From the NCBI RefSeq assembly GCF_016653315.1, contig NZ_NHSH01000044.1:62001-126000 (forward strand): 64,000 nt of DNA, given 5' to 3'. Below, piece after piece: positions 53,423 through 61,552 of the stretch. Below the pieces are notes generated by a model. The model did no database searches. It had not been told where the DNA came from and saw nothing but the letters and a program-made list of their open reading frames with translations. Made by a program: the position numbers and the translations under genes. Positions within the stretch are counted from its first letter, which is position 1, and every line of letters starts with the position of its first letter. The stretch comes from Halochromatium roseum. GTDB taxonomy: Bacteria; Pseudomonadota; Gammaproteobacteria; Chromatiales; Chromatiaceae.

Positions 53423-53560
53423 GCGTCGCCCCCTTCGATGACGAGAAAGGCGATCAGCTCGAAGTCGTCGAGCCCCTGCATGGTGGTGGTGAGCGCGGTG
53501 GTGCGGCCACCGCCGAACAGGCTCTCAATGTCCTGCTCCTCTTGCCGAGGAGCTTCATGC
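53419..53560 (-). pseudogene. 3' remnant of a gene upstream of DUF4391 (probably a helicase)
   Basis: The frame reads QEEQDIESLFGGGRTTALTT then QGLDDFELIAFLVIEGGDA and ends with a TGA overlapping the DUF4391 ATG. Sequence further upstream on this strand shows no continuation. In comparable loci a SNF2/DEAD-type helicase precedes DUF4391, so I infer the C-terminus of such a protein. Confidence 0.5.
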
Positions 53561-53570
53561 TGGAGCCTCC

Positions 53571-53834
53571 ATGACGCTAGCCCAGGAAGCGACGATTGGC
53601 GTTACAGGCAAGGTACTGCACAGATCGAGCCCGGAACGGGAGTGGCTGCAACGCTTGAGAGCTGTCACGCTGGTGCTGGAGGAGTTGCCTTTCGGTGGGG
53701 TGGCCCGTACCGGCAAGCTCGGCACACCAACGCGTAAGCTGCTCTGGTTCACCAACTACCGCGTCACCGAGCACTGGCAAGGCCAGCTGGAGGCGGCGCC
53801 GTTGGCGATGACGTCGGCGGCTCCTGAGCGGTGA
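53571..53834 (+). CDS. Doubtful 87-codon ORF at the island edge
   Basis: The frame reads MTLAQEATIGVTGKVLHRSS ... PFGGVARTGKLGTPTRKLLW. It has a GGAG ahead of the ATG but overlaps the 3' end of the hemerythrin gene by about 70 bases. No family is recognised. It could be a gene fragment left by the rearrangement. Confidence 0.25.
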   Translation: MTLAQEATIGVTGKVLHRSSPEREWLQRLRAVTLVLEELPFGGVARTGKLGTPTRKLLWFTNYRVTEHWQGQLEAAPLAMTSAAPER

Positions 53835-54219
53835 GATAGGCGCTGTAGCGTTGATCGCTCTCCATGATGTGGTCACGCAGCCAGTCGCTGAGGAAGTTCA
53901 TCAGGTCGATCGAGAGGCCCAACTTGCCGCGCTCGAAATCATCCTGGAAGGCCTTGACCTTGAAGATAAAGCGAGCGTGCTCTTGCTTATGCGCCGCAGC
54001 ATCGGGATAGCCATGCGCGACGAAGAGCCGCTCCTCATTGACGAAATGGATGCGGGTATAGCTCACCAGGCCATTGATCACACGCTGCTGCACCGCGCGG
54101 CTGCGCTGCTGACGCATGGCGTCGTGCAAGGCGTTGATCATAGCGATGAGCTTCTTGTGCTCGGCATCGATCGAATCGACCTGCACACTGAAGCGATCGT
54201 CCCACTGCAGCAAAGGCAT
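53764..54219 (-). CDS. Bacteriohemerythrin
   Basis: 151 residues. Di-iron ligands are visible in VDSIDAEHKKLIAMIN, RIHFVNEERLFVAHGYPDAAAHKQEHARF and WLRDHIMESDQRY. It binds oxygen and is common in microaerophilic and motile bacteria. A Pro/Ser/Thr-rich tail of 20 residues follows the core. The frame is open upstream to 54354, but MPLLQWDDRFSV is the typical family start. Confidence 0.93.
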   Translation of the reverse strand: MPLLQWDDRFSVQVDSIDAEHKKLIAMINALHDAMRQQRSRAVQQRVINGLVSYTRIHFVNEERLFVAHGYPDAAAHKQEHARFIFKVKAFQDDFERGKLGLSIDLMNFLSDWLRDHIMESDQRYSAYLTAQEPPTSSPTAPPPAGLASAR

Positions 54220-54583
54220 CACACACTCCGGATCTGAGATCAACCACCGCCGCGCGCAGGCCTTGGGCGCAAGCAGCACGACAGCGGCAACGAGGACACA
54301 AGCGTCTATGACAGCAACATTATGCAGCAAGGCGCAAACGCTGGGGCGGCGCATTATTTGCGAAGAAGAGCATGCAGCCGGGCGCGGCAGCGTCGCTCAG
54401 CGGGCGTTGGAGTGTTATTTTTAGCGAGGGACTTCGCAGCTGCCGCGGCCAGATTGTGCTTATCAGGGGACGGGACATGGCGACAGCGAAGAGGGAGGGG
54501 TGACGACGGCAGCGCTAGGGTTTGGCGTCGACTCTGGACGCAATGCGATCAGTAACAAGCAAACGAAAAAGAGCACTGAGGAT
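54220..54583. other. Intergenic region without a recognised gene
   Basis: About 360 bases between divergent hemerythrin and ComFB-like genes. Frames crossing it show no family resemblance. No convincing promoter boxes or terminators were found. Confidence 0.5.
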
Positions 54584-54859
54584 ATGAGCTTTCAGTCTAT
54601 TCGCAATTACTATGAGCAACTGGTTGTTGACCATCTGATTGATGATCTGGCACCTGAACTGGATATCACAGATGATGACCTGCTCGCCGATATCGCCTGC
54701 TTGGCGCTGAATAACCTTCCCGCCCGCTATATCCGTCATGAGGTTGATATGGCATTTTTCCTGACCCCGGGAGAACGTGAACGCATGCGCGAACGGGTGG
54801 CAGGGGAAACCCGCAAAGCGGCGGAACGCGTGATCGCTGACGGTGGTCAGCGCAGATAG
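54584..54859 (+). CDS. ComFB-like (late competence development) protein
   Basis: 91 residues from MSFQSIRNYYEQLVVDHLID. DDLLADIACLALNNLPARYIRHEVDMAFFL is the ComFB signature. The family has recently been linked to cyclic di-GMP binding in some bacteria (recalled), which would fit the GGDEF gene at 12 kb. The upstream frame to 54500 lacks similarity. It precedes a PAS kinase by 118 bases. Confidence 0.85.
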   Translation: MSFQSIRNYYEQLVVDHLIDDLAPELDITDDDLLADIACLALNNLPARYIRHEVDMAFFLTPGERERMRERVAGETRKAAERVIADGGQRR

Positions 54860-54977
54860 CAGCGGCCATGGAAAGCACAATCAAGTAGCAGGCGACACCG
54901 AGCAGGGTATCAATCCGGGCAGGTTGCGCTATCTTTAGCGTAGGTGCTCCCGCATGAGAAAACAGAGGAGGCCGGCG

Positions 54978-57284
54978 ATGGACGAGGACGCACAGGCGTT
55001 GGCCCACAGCATCGTCGAGACGGTGCGCGAACCCTTGCTGATCTTGGATGCCGACCTACGGGTGCGGCAGGCCAACCGCGCCTTCTACCATCTCTTCCAG
55101 GTTGCCCCTGAGCAGACCGAGGGGTGCTTGCTCCACGACCTGGGCAATGGGCAGTGGAACATCCCCCACCTGCGCCGCCTGCTTGAGGACATCCTGCCCA
55201 AGCACCAGGTATTCAATGACCTTGAGGTGACGCACGCCTTCCCTGGTATCGGCCCCAAGGTGATGCGGCTCAACGCCCGTCGGCTGCGCCAGGCCGGCAG
55301 TGAGCTGATCCTGCTGGCGATTGAAGATGTGACCGAGCAGCGCCGGCTGGCGTCAGAGCGGCGGGCCATCGAGACGCGTTTTAGCACGCTGGTGAAGCAC
55401 TTGCAGGACCATGCCATCTTCACCCTCGACCTCGACGGTCGGGTGACCAGCTGGAACCAGGCCGCCGAGCACGTGCTCGGCTACCGCGAGAGCGAGGTGC
55501 TCGGGCAGTACTTCGGCTTCATCTTCACCGCCGAGGAGCGCCAACAGGGCGCTCCCGAGAGCGAGCTTGAGACCGCGCGCGCGCAGGGCCGCGCCGAGGA
55601 CGAGCGCTGGCACCTGCGCAAAGACGGCGAGCTGTTCTGGGCGCTGGGCATCCTCAGCGCGCTGCACGACGCCGACACTGGCCTGAGCGGCTATGTCAAG
55701 ATCCTGCGCGACATGACCGCGCGCAAGCGTGCCGAGGCAGCGCTCTCGGAGAGCGAGGCACGCCTGACCTTCGCCTTGGAGACCAGTCATACCGGCACTT
55801 GGGATCTCGATCTGATCGACCACACAGCGCATCGCTCGCTCGAGCACGATCGCATCTTCGGTTACGACCATCTGCTGCCGCGCTGGACCTATGAGATGTT
55901 CCTGGAGCACGTGGTCCCGGAAGACCGAGCCGAGGTGGATCGCTGCTTTCGCGAGGCGACCGCGGCCAAGCGCGACTGGAGCTTCACTTGCCGCATTCAG
56001 CGCAGCGACGGCGCCATCCGCTGGATCTGGGCCGCGGGTCGCCATTACCCCTGTGCCGCGGCCGAGCCGCGCAAGCTGATCGGTGTCGTTCAGGACATCA
56101 CCGAGCACAAACAGACCGAGCAGGCGTTGCAGGAGAGCCAGGCGCAGCTGCGCCAGCTGGCCAGCGAGCTGAGCCAGGCGGAGCTGCGCGAGCGCAAGCG
56201 CCTGGCCGGGCTCGTGCACGACCATCTGCAACAGCTGATCGTGGCGGCGAGCATCCAAGTCAGCACGCTCACGCGCAGCGATGTCGGCGAGCGACGCGTG
56301 AGCCTGCGCGAGAGCGCCCAGAGCCTGAGCGAGATCCTCAACGAGATGTTGGTGGCGGCGCGCACCCTGAGCGTGGAGCTCAGCCCGCCGGTGCTCGATG
56401 AGACCGGGCTGATCGGGGCGCTGCACTGGCTTGGCGCCCGGCTGCGCAAGCAGCAGCAGTTTGTGCTCAAGCTGCGCGCCGAGCCCGGTGCCGAGCCGGC
56501 CAGCACCGACTTGCGCTTCATGCTGTTTGAGGCCGTGCGAGAGTTGCTGCTCAATGTGGTCAAGTACGCCGGCGTCGGCGAGGCCGAGGTGGTACTGCGC
56601 CGTCCCGACGCGGACAGGATCGAGATCCAGGTGCGCGATCAGGGCCAGGGCTTTGACCCTGCGCAGGTGCAGGCCCGCCCGCTCGATGAGACCGGCTTTG
56701 GGCTGTTCAGCATCCGCGAGCGCCTGGCGCATCTGGGCGGGACGATGACCATCGAGAGCGCCCCCGGACAGGGCACCCGGGTGACGCTGCGCATCGCGGC
56801 CCCGGCCCAACGGCCGGCGAGCGAGCTGTCGACAGCGGCGCACGCTGTCGACAACGCACCGACACTGCGCTTCCGCCACCCGCGGTCGTGCCGGTTGTTG
56901 GTGGTCGATGACCACCCGGTGTTGCGCGAGGGGCTGGTCAGCCTGTTCGACGTTGAGCACGACATCAAGGTGGTGGGCCAGGCCAGCGACGGTCCGGAGG
57001 CGATCCACGCTGCTGCGCAGCTGGCCCCCGACGTGGTGCTGATGGATGTCAACCTGGGGGCCGGGATGGATGGCATTGAGGCCACCCGCCAGATCCGCGC
57101 GGCGCACCCACAGACCCGTGTGATTGGACTCTCGATGCATACTGACGCCTCCGTCGAGGCGGCCATGCGCGAGGCCGGAGCCAGTGCCTATCTGGCTAAA
57201 GGCTGCGCCTTGGAAACCCTGCTGGAGGCGATCCGGGGGGGCTGCGACAACGCTAAGGGACACGAGGACCCGGCACCGGCGTGA
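54978..57284 (+). CDS. PAS-domain NarX-type histidine kinase fused to a receiver domain
   Basis: 768 residues from MDEDAQALAHSIVETVRE; GAGGAGG lies 8 bases ahead. Three PAS domains (about 10-130, 140-260, 265-390) are followed by a HisKA_3 dimerisation helix with LAGLVHDHLQQLIVAASI, a HATPase (LLNVVKYAG, DQGQGFD, TGFGLFSIRERLAHLGG) and a C-terminal NarL-type receiver with Asp in VVLMDVNLGAGMDG. It has no membrane helices and no LuxR-type output domain, so it is likely a cytoplasmic sensor that passes phosphate on or uses the receiver for self-control. Confidence 0.92.
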   Translation: MDEDAQALAHSIVETVREPLLILDADLRVRQANRAFYHLFQVAPEQTEGCLLHDLGNGQWNIPHLRRLLEDILPKHQVFNDLEVTHAFPGIGPKVMRLNARRLRQAGSELILLAIEDVTEQRRLASERRAIETRFSTLVKHLQDHAIFTLDLDGRVTSWNQAAEHVLGYRESEVLGQYFGFIFTAEERQQGAPESELETARAQGRAEDERWHLRKDGELFWALGILSALHDADTGLSGYVKILRDMTARKRAEAALSESEARLTFALETSHTGTWDLDLIDHTAHRSLEHDRIFGYDHLLPRWTYEMFLEHVVPEDRAEVDRCFREATAAKRDWSFTCRIQRSDGAIRWIWAAGRHYPCAAAEPRKLIGVVQDITEHKQTEQALQESQAQLRQLASELSQAELRERKRLAGLVHDHLQQLIVAASIQVSTLTRSDVGERRVSLRESAQSLSEILNEMLVAARTLSVELSPPVLDETGLIGALHWLGARLRKQQQFVLKLRAEPGAEPASTDLRFMLFEAVRELLLNVVKYAGVGEAEVVLRRPDADRIEIQVRDQGQGFDPAQVQARPLDETGFGLFSIRERLAHLGGTMTIESAPGQGTRVTLRIAAPAQRPASELSTAAHAVDNAPTLRFRHPRSCRLLVVDDHPVLREGLVSLFDVEHDIKVVGQASDGPEAIHAAAQLAPDVVLMDVNLGAGMDGIEATRQIRAAHPQTRVIGLSMHTDASVEAAMREAGASAYLAKGCALETLLEAIRGGCDNAKGHEDPAPA

Positions 57285-57344
57285 ACCTCAACGGCACTTT
57301 AGCATCGGGCATGCGGGTGCTGCGCGAGGCGCATGAGCAGCACC

Positions 57345-58040
57345 TCAGCTCTCGCCAAGCGCTAACTCGATCCGACGCAGTGGTGACCAACCGCTGACTG
57401 ACTTGCCTGCTGAGGCTTGCGCTGGTGCGGTGTCGAGCTGAGCCTGATGCGCGTCTCGAAGTTGTGCCAGCAGCTGCCGCCAAAGCTCCGCATAACAACG
57501 CCCATCGATCGGATGCCGCTCATCAGGCGCGACATCGGCCAGCGGCCCGAGGACGAAGGCATAGTGCAGGATCTCTTCACGCGGCAGGCGATAGCCGTCG
57601 ATCTCACCGACAAGATCGCCGTAGGTCAGCAGGTCAAGGTCGAGGGTGCGTGGCGCGAAGCGCTCGCCTGCTTGCTCGCCTGCTTGCTCGCATGTTCGCA
57701 CGCCTGTGCGCTTATCTGTTCGCTCAGCTGCTCGCTCGCCTTCAGGCTCCCTACTCCGCTCACGGCCGTGCTCGGCTTCGATGCGACGCAGTAGGGCTCG
57801 GATCTCGCCCACCCTCAGCGCTGTCTCGATTCCAGCGACGAGGTTCAGAAAGGGACTGCCGTCAAACCCGACCGCCTCGGTCTCATAGACCGGCGACAGG
57901 ATCAGCGGGCCGAAGGCTTGACGCAGCCCCTGAACCCCACCGCGGATAGAAGCCTCCCGCTCCAGGTTGCTACCCAGGCTGATCCAGCAGCGGCGGATTA
58001 CCGGGAATCTCACGCGATTCATGCTCCGGCCTGGCGACAC
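57345..58040 (-). CDS. folK: HPPK (FolK) with charged insertion
   Basis: 231 residues, about 60 more than usual. WISLGSNLEREASIRGGVQ, VYETEAVGFDGSPFLN and FAPRTLDLDLLTYGD are diagnostic of 6-hydroxymethyl-dihydropterin pyrophosphokinase. Between EAEHGRER and FAPRTLD lies an insertion of about 30 residues rich in Glu, Arg and Thr (ERTDKRTGVRTCEQAGEQAG), encoded by short CTCGC/CTGCTTG repeats. The C-terminus also has a longer tail. It follows folB after 21 bases. The start could be 58040 or 58022. Confidence 0.92.
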   Translation of the reverse strand: MSPGRSMNRVRFPVIRRCWISLGSNLEREASIRGGVQGLRQAFGPLILSPVYETEAVGFDGSPFLNLVAGIETALRVGEIRALLRRIEAEHGRERSREPEGERAAERTDKRTGVRTCEQAGEQAGERFAPRTLDLDLLTYGDLVGEIDGYRLPREEILHYAFVLGPLADVAPDERHPIDGRCYAELWRQLLAQLRDAHQAQLDTAPAQASAGKSVSGWSPLRRIELALGES

Positions 58041-58061
58041 ACCATGGACATGCGCCGCGCC

Positions 58062-58508
58062 CTATTGCGCACTCATGCTCGGAGCCGATTCGCGCTCATC
58101 ATCGGCGATACCAGCGCCATCGTTGGCAGCATCGGACCGAGCGCCCATCGCCTCCGACGCGCCTTCTCGCTCGATGATCACGCCCACCCCTTCAGCATCT
58201 GTCACCGCGCCAACCTTGTTCAAGCTCAGGCGTACCCAGGGCACCGAGAACTCGTTCAGGATGATCGCCGCACAGCGCTCAGCCAGCGTCTCAACCAGCT
58301 CGAAGCGAGACTCGCCGACAAACTGCTTGAGCCGCTTCGAGACGGCCTTGTAATCCAGCGCATCATCGATCTTGTCGCTGATGGCGCCGCGTCGCACATC
58401 CGTGCCCATCTCGATGTCGAGCACGACCGGCTGCCGAATCGCCTTCTCCCAGTCATAGATGCCGATGACGGTCTCGATCCGCAGCCCCTTGATGAAAACG
58501 ATATCCAT
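58062..58508 (-). CDS. folB: Dihydroneopterin aldolase FolB
   Basis: 148 residues from MDIVFIKGLRIETVIGIYDWE. KIDDALDYKAVSKRLKQFV, RFELVETLAERCAAIIL and SLNKVGAVTDAEGVGVIIER are typical; the core ends near residue 118. An extra 30-residue acidic/Ala-rich tail follows. The enzyme makes 6-hydroxymethyl-dihydropterin, the FolK substrate, so the pair acts in consecutive steps. Confidence 0.95.
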   Translation of the reverse strand: MDIVFIKGLRIETVIGIYDWEKAIRQPVVLDIEMGTDVRRGAISDKIDDALDYKAVSKRLKQFVGESRFELVETLAERCAAIILNEFSVPWVRLSLNKVGAVTDAEGVGVIIEREGASEAMGARSDAANDGAGIADDERESAPSMSAQ

Positions 58509-58685
58509 GCCTTTGGTGCCCCCTATTGTTGTCCGCTTGTTGTCCGCGCTCCGCTGCGCCATCGAATCATGGCAGGCATTCTGGCGCCCTGATCAGTATT
58601 TGCAAGCCACCGATCGCGTATGCACTCGCGTTCGGCCCGCGCAAGGCTTGACCGCAGCCATCCCGAACCCGTCAAATGCCGCTCC

Positions 58686-59369
58686 ATGGACGCACTACTC
58701 CTCTCCAACACGCTACTGGTCATCGGCGCCTACCTGCTCGGCTCGATCTCGAGCGCGATCATCGTCTGCCGCCTCATGGGCCTGCCCGACCCGCGCACCC
58801 AGGGCTCGGGCAATCCCGGCGCAACCAATGTGTTGCGCATCGGCGGCCCGAAAGCGCGCAAGGCCGCTGCCATTACCCTGTTCGGCGATAGCCTCAAGGG
58901 CTTTCTGCCGATGTTCGCCACCCATCTGTTCGGCGCCATCGGCCTGGTCGCTTCCAGTGCCTGGCTCCTCGCGGCGGTCGCGCTCGCCGCCTTCTTCGGC
59001 CACCTCTACCCGGTCTTCTTTGGCTTCAAGGGTGGTAAGGGCGTGGCCACCGCGCTAGGCGTTCAGTTCGGATTGTTCCTGCCGATCGGCGCCGCCGTTG
59101 CCGCCATCTGGCTCTTCGTCGCCAAGGTGCTCAAGGTCTCGTCGGCCTCGGCGCTAGTGTCAATGGCAGCGGCGCCGCTGCTGGTCTGGCTACTCTGGCC
59201 GCTGCACTCCGAGAGCGGCACCGCTGTCCTGGTCGGCATGCAGACCTTGATGACGCTGGTCCTGTTCTGGCGCCACCGCAGCAACATCCGCAACCTGATC
59301 TCCGGCACCGAAGGTCGCATCGGTGCCGATGAGCCCGGCAGCGAGACCGACAGCGCGGGCAAGACCTAG
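58686..59369 (+). CDS. plsY: Glycerol-3-phosphate acyltransferase PlsY
   Basis: 227 residues, five or so membrane helices. The three family motifs are SGNPGATNVLRIGG, GHLYPVFFGFKGGKGVATALG and the final FWRHRSNIRNLISGTE. PlsY transfers acyl from acyl-phosphate to glycerol-3-phosphate, the first step of membrane lipid synthesis. It is divergent from folB and next to tsaD, as in many gammaproteobacteria. Confidence 0.95.
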   Translation: MDALLLSNTLLVIGAYLLGSISSAIIVCRLMGLPDPRTQGSGNPGATNVLRIGGPKARKAAAITLFGDSLKGFLPMFATHLFGAIGLVASSAWLLAAVALAAFFGHLYPVFFGFKGGKGVATALGVQFGLFLPIGAAVAAIWLFVAKVLKVSSASALVSMAAAPLLVWLLWPLHSESGTAVLVGMQTLMTLVLFWRHRSNIRNLISGTEGRIGADEPGSETDSAGKT

Positions 59370-59394
59370 ACGCGTCATCAGCGAATCCCTGACT

Positions 59395-59453
59395 TGCTAA
59401 CCACTGTCCGGTCACAATCGGGAAGCGGGAAGCAGAGGATAGGCCTTTAGCGC
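59395..59453. repeat. Possible degenerate copy D of the dispersed palindrome
   Basis: TGCTAACCACTGTCCGGTCA and CAATCGGGAAGCGGG resemble the arms of copies A-C, and it lies just after a stop codon (plsY) like A and B, but similarity is low and the centre differs. Confidence 0.35.
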
Positions 59454-59467
59454 CTTCAAACAATCGC

Positions 59468-60505
59468 TTAAGACAGCGCGGGCAATTCATCAAGCGCCCA
59501 GCGCGGCCGCGCGCCAAAGGCCAAGGACTCCTGTTGGCCAGCCACCAAACGCTCATGGCCGGCGAACGCAATCATCGCGCCGTTATCGGTACAGAGCGCC
59601 GCGCGCGGATAGAAAACCGCAACCCCGCGTGCGCCCATCTGCTCGTCCATGCGCGCGCGCAGTCGGCGGTTAGCGCTGACACCACCTGACATAATCAACC
59701 GCTGAGCGCCTGCCGCCTCCACCGCCCGTCGACATTTGATCAGCAAGGTCTCGACCACCGCCTCCTCGAAGGCACGGGCGATGTCGGCTCGTGCCTGCTC
59801 GGTATCGGCGCGCTCAGCCTGTTCCTTCTGCCAGGCATTCAGCGCAAAGGTCTTGAGCCCGCTGAAACTAAAATCGAGCCCCGGGCGATCGGTCATCGGC
59901 CGCGGAAACCGATACCGAGTCGGATCGCCCTGCTCGGCCAGCCGCGCCAGCGCTGGACCGCCGGGATAAGGCAGCCCGAGGATCTTCGCTGTCTTGTCGA
60001 AGGCCTCACCGGCCGCATCGTCGACCGACTCACCGAGGATGCGGTAACGGCCGATGGCCTGGACATCGACCAACTGCGTGTGGCCGCCGGAGACCAAGAG
60101 CGCAACAAAGGGGAAAGCCGGTGCTGGGTCTTCCAGCAGCGGCGCCAGCAGATGGCCCTCCATGTGATGAACGGCAACCGCCGGCACGCCCCAGGCCCAA
60201 GCGAGACTGCGCCCGAGCGCCGCGCCCACCAGCAGGGCGCCGACCAGCCCTGGCCCGGCCGTGTAGGCGATGCCTTGCACATCAGCCGCGGTCATCGCCG
60301 CCTCATCCAGCACCTGCTCGATCAGCGGCAGCAGCTTGCGGATATGATCCCGCGAGGCCAGCTCCGGCACCACCCCGCCATAGTCGGCATGCAGCTCGAT
60401 CTGGCTGTAGACCGCATGCGCGAGCAGCCCGGCGCCACCAGGGCCGCCTTCGTAGAGCGCGACGCCGGTCTCGTCGCAGGAGGTCTCGATCCCGAGCACA
60501 CGCAT
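59468..60505 (-). CDS. tsaD: tRNA threonylcarbamoyladenosine transferase TsaD
   Basis: 345 residues. [38 protein letters not shown] (metal-binding His114 and His118), LVSGGHTQL and [18 protein letters not shown] are diagnostic. With TsaB and TsaE it puts t6A on position 37 of ANN-decoding tRNAs. It is divergent from rpsU, the conserved order tsaD-rpsU. Confidence 0.97.
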   Translation of the reverse strand: MRVLGIETSCDETGVALYEGGPGGAGLLAHAVYSQIELHADYGGVVPELASRDHIRKLLPLIEQVLDEAAMTAADVQGIAYTAGPGLVGALLVGAALGRSLAWAWGVPAVAVHHMEGHLLAPLLEDPAPAFPFVALLVSGGHTQLVDVQAIGRYRILGESVDDAAGEAFDKTAKILGLPYPGGPALARLAEQGDPTRYRFPRPMTDRPGLDFSFSGLKTFALNAWQKEQAERADTEQARADIARAFEEAVVETLLIKCRRAVEAAGAQRLIMSGGVSANRRLRARMDEQMGARGVAVFYPRAALCTDNGAMIAFAGHERLVAGQQESLAFGARPRWALDELPALS

Positions 60506-60550
60506 CGGCTTTAGCTCCTAAACGCTGTCTGTTCTGGGCACTGAGGCTAC

Positions 60551-60598
60551 AAACGGGGCGGCAAACGGGGCCGCAAACGGGGCCGCAAACGGGGCCGT
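60551..60598. repeat. Four tandem copies of a 12-bp unit
   Basis: AAACGGGGCCGC is repeated four times with one or two changes (GGC, CGT ends). It lies about 45 bases upstream of the tsaD start. Confidence 0.95.
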
Positions 60599-60679
60599 AA
60601 GCAGACGCGCTGGCTGGCGTTCGCGGGTGCGACTCCAACTTGCCTCAGTGCGATTTACATCATTTGTCTCATTCACAGG

Positions 60680-60709
60680 TTGCATCAACCTGCACTCAAC
60701 GGCTATCCT
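60680..60709 (+). promoter_or_regulatory. Candidate promoter of the rpsU-dnaG-rpoD operon
   Basis: TTGCAT (60680-60685) and TATCCT (60704-60709) are 18 bases apart, 125 bases before the rpsU ATG. Confidence 0.5.
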
Positions 60710-60834
60710 GGTTGATTAGCAGTTTAACCGATCATCGCGTCCCATCGCTCCTGTCCGCCCGGGCAGCGACCGAAGCAGGCAATCGGACGCAATCAGACTG
60801 ATCCCATCCACTGGACATAGCAACGGGAGTCTAC

Positions 60835-61050
60835 ATGCCCAGCGTCCGCGTTAAAGATAACGAACCCTTCGAGGTGGCCCTGCGTCGCTTCAAACGCTCG
60901 TGCGAAAAGGCCGGCGTCCTCGCCGAAGTCCGTCGTCGCGAGTTCTACGAAAAGCCGACCAGCGAGCGCAAGCGCAAGAAGGCGGCAGCCGTGAAGCGCC
61001 ACCACAAGAAGTTGTCGCGCGAGGCGCGGCGCTGGGAACGGACCTACTAA
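60835..61050 (+). CDS. rpsU: 30S ribosomal protein S21
   Basis: 71 residues, full length. [37 protein letters not shown] and the basic C-terminus are diagnostic. It heads the macromolecular synthesis operon with yqeY, dnaG and rpoD. Confidence 0.98.
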   Translation: MPSVRVKDNEPFEVALRRFKRSCEKAGVLAEVRRREFYEKPTSERKRKKAAAVKRHHKKLSREARRWERTY

Positions 61051-61063
61051 GGGCGATCGCCCG

Positions 61064-61507
61064 ATGTTGAAAGCGCGTTTACAAGCCGATATGAAGGCGG
61101 CGATGAAGGCCGGCGACAAGCCACGACTTGGCGTCATCCGGCTGATCAACGCCGCCATCAAGCAGCGTGAGGTCGACGAGCGCATCGAGCTTGACGACAC
61201 CCAGGTACTCGTCGTGCTCGACAAGATGCTCAAGCAGCGTCGAGACTCGGTCGCCCAGTATCAGGATGCCGGGCGCGAGGATCTGGCGGCGCAAGAGCGC
61301 TTCGAGATCCAGGTCTGTCAGGAGTACATGCCTGCCGCGCTGAGTGAGGACGAGATCGCCACGCTCATCGCGACCGCCATCGCCGACACTGGCGCTGCCG
61401 GTATGAAAGACATGGGCAAGGTGATGGCAGCGCTCAAGCCGAAGCTGCAGGGTCGCGCCGACATGGCCGCCGTCAGCGCCACGATCAAGGCAAAACTCGC
61501 GGGCTGA
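61064..61507 (+). CDS. yqeY: GatB/YqeY domain protein
   Basis: 147 residues. MLKARLQADMKAAMKAGDKPRL, VIRLINAAIKQREVDER and the C-terminal GAAGMKDMGKVMAALKPKLQGRADMAAV in outline match YqeY, a tRNA-amidotransferase-tail-like helical protein of unclear role. It is regularly inserted between rpsU and dnaG. Confidence 0.93.
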   Translation: MLKARLQADMKAAMKAGDKPRLGVIRLINAAIKQREVDERIELDDTQVLVVLDKMLKQRRDSVAQYQDAGREDLAAQERFEIQVCQEYMPAALSEDEIATLIATAIADTGAAGMKDMGKVMAALKPKLQGRADMAAVSATIKAKLAG

Positions 61508-61552
61508 GGCGTCGCAAAGGCGATCGCCGCGCCTGCCCCAGGCGTGGAGACG

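Larger units (their letters stand above)
60506..60834. other. Divergent intergenic region tsaD-rpsU
   Basis: 329 bases with no gene. It holds four 12-bp tandem repeats (60551-60598) and a candidate rpsU promoter (60680-60709). Confidence 0.7.

Noticed and set aside
55353-57263. 636-codon minus-strand frame opposite the PAS kinase
   Set aside because: Composition is Leu/His/Gln-rich with no domain; the plus-strand kinase explains the region fully.
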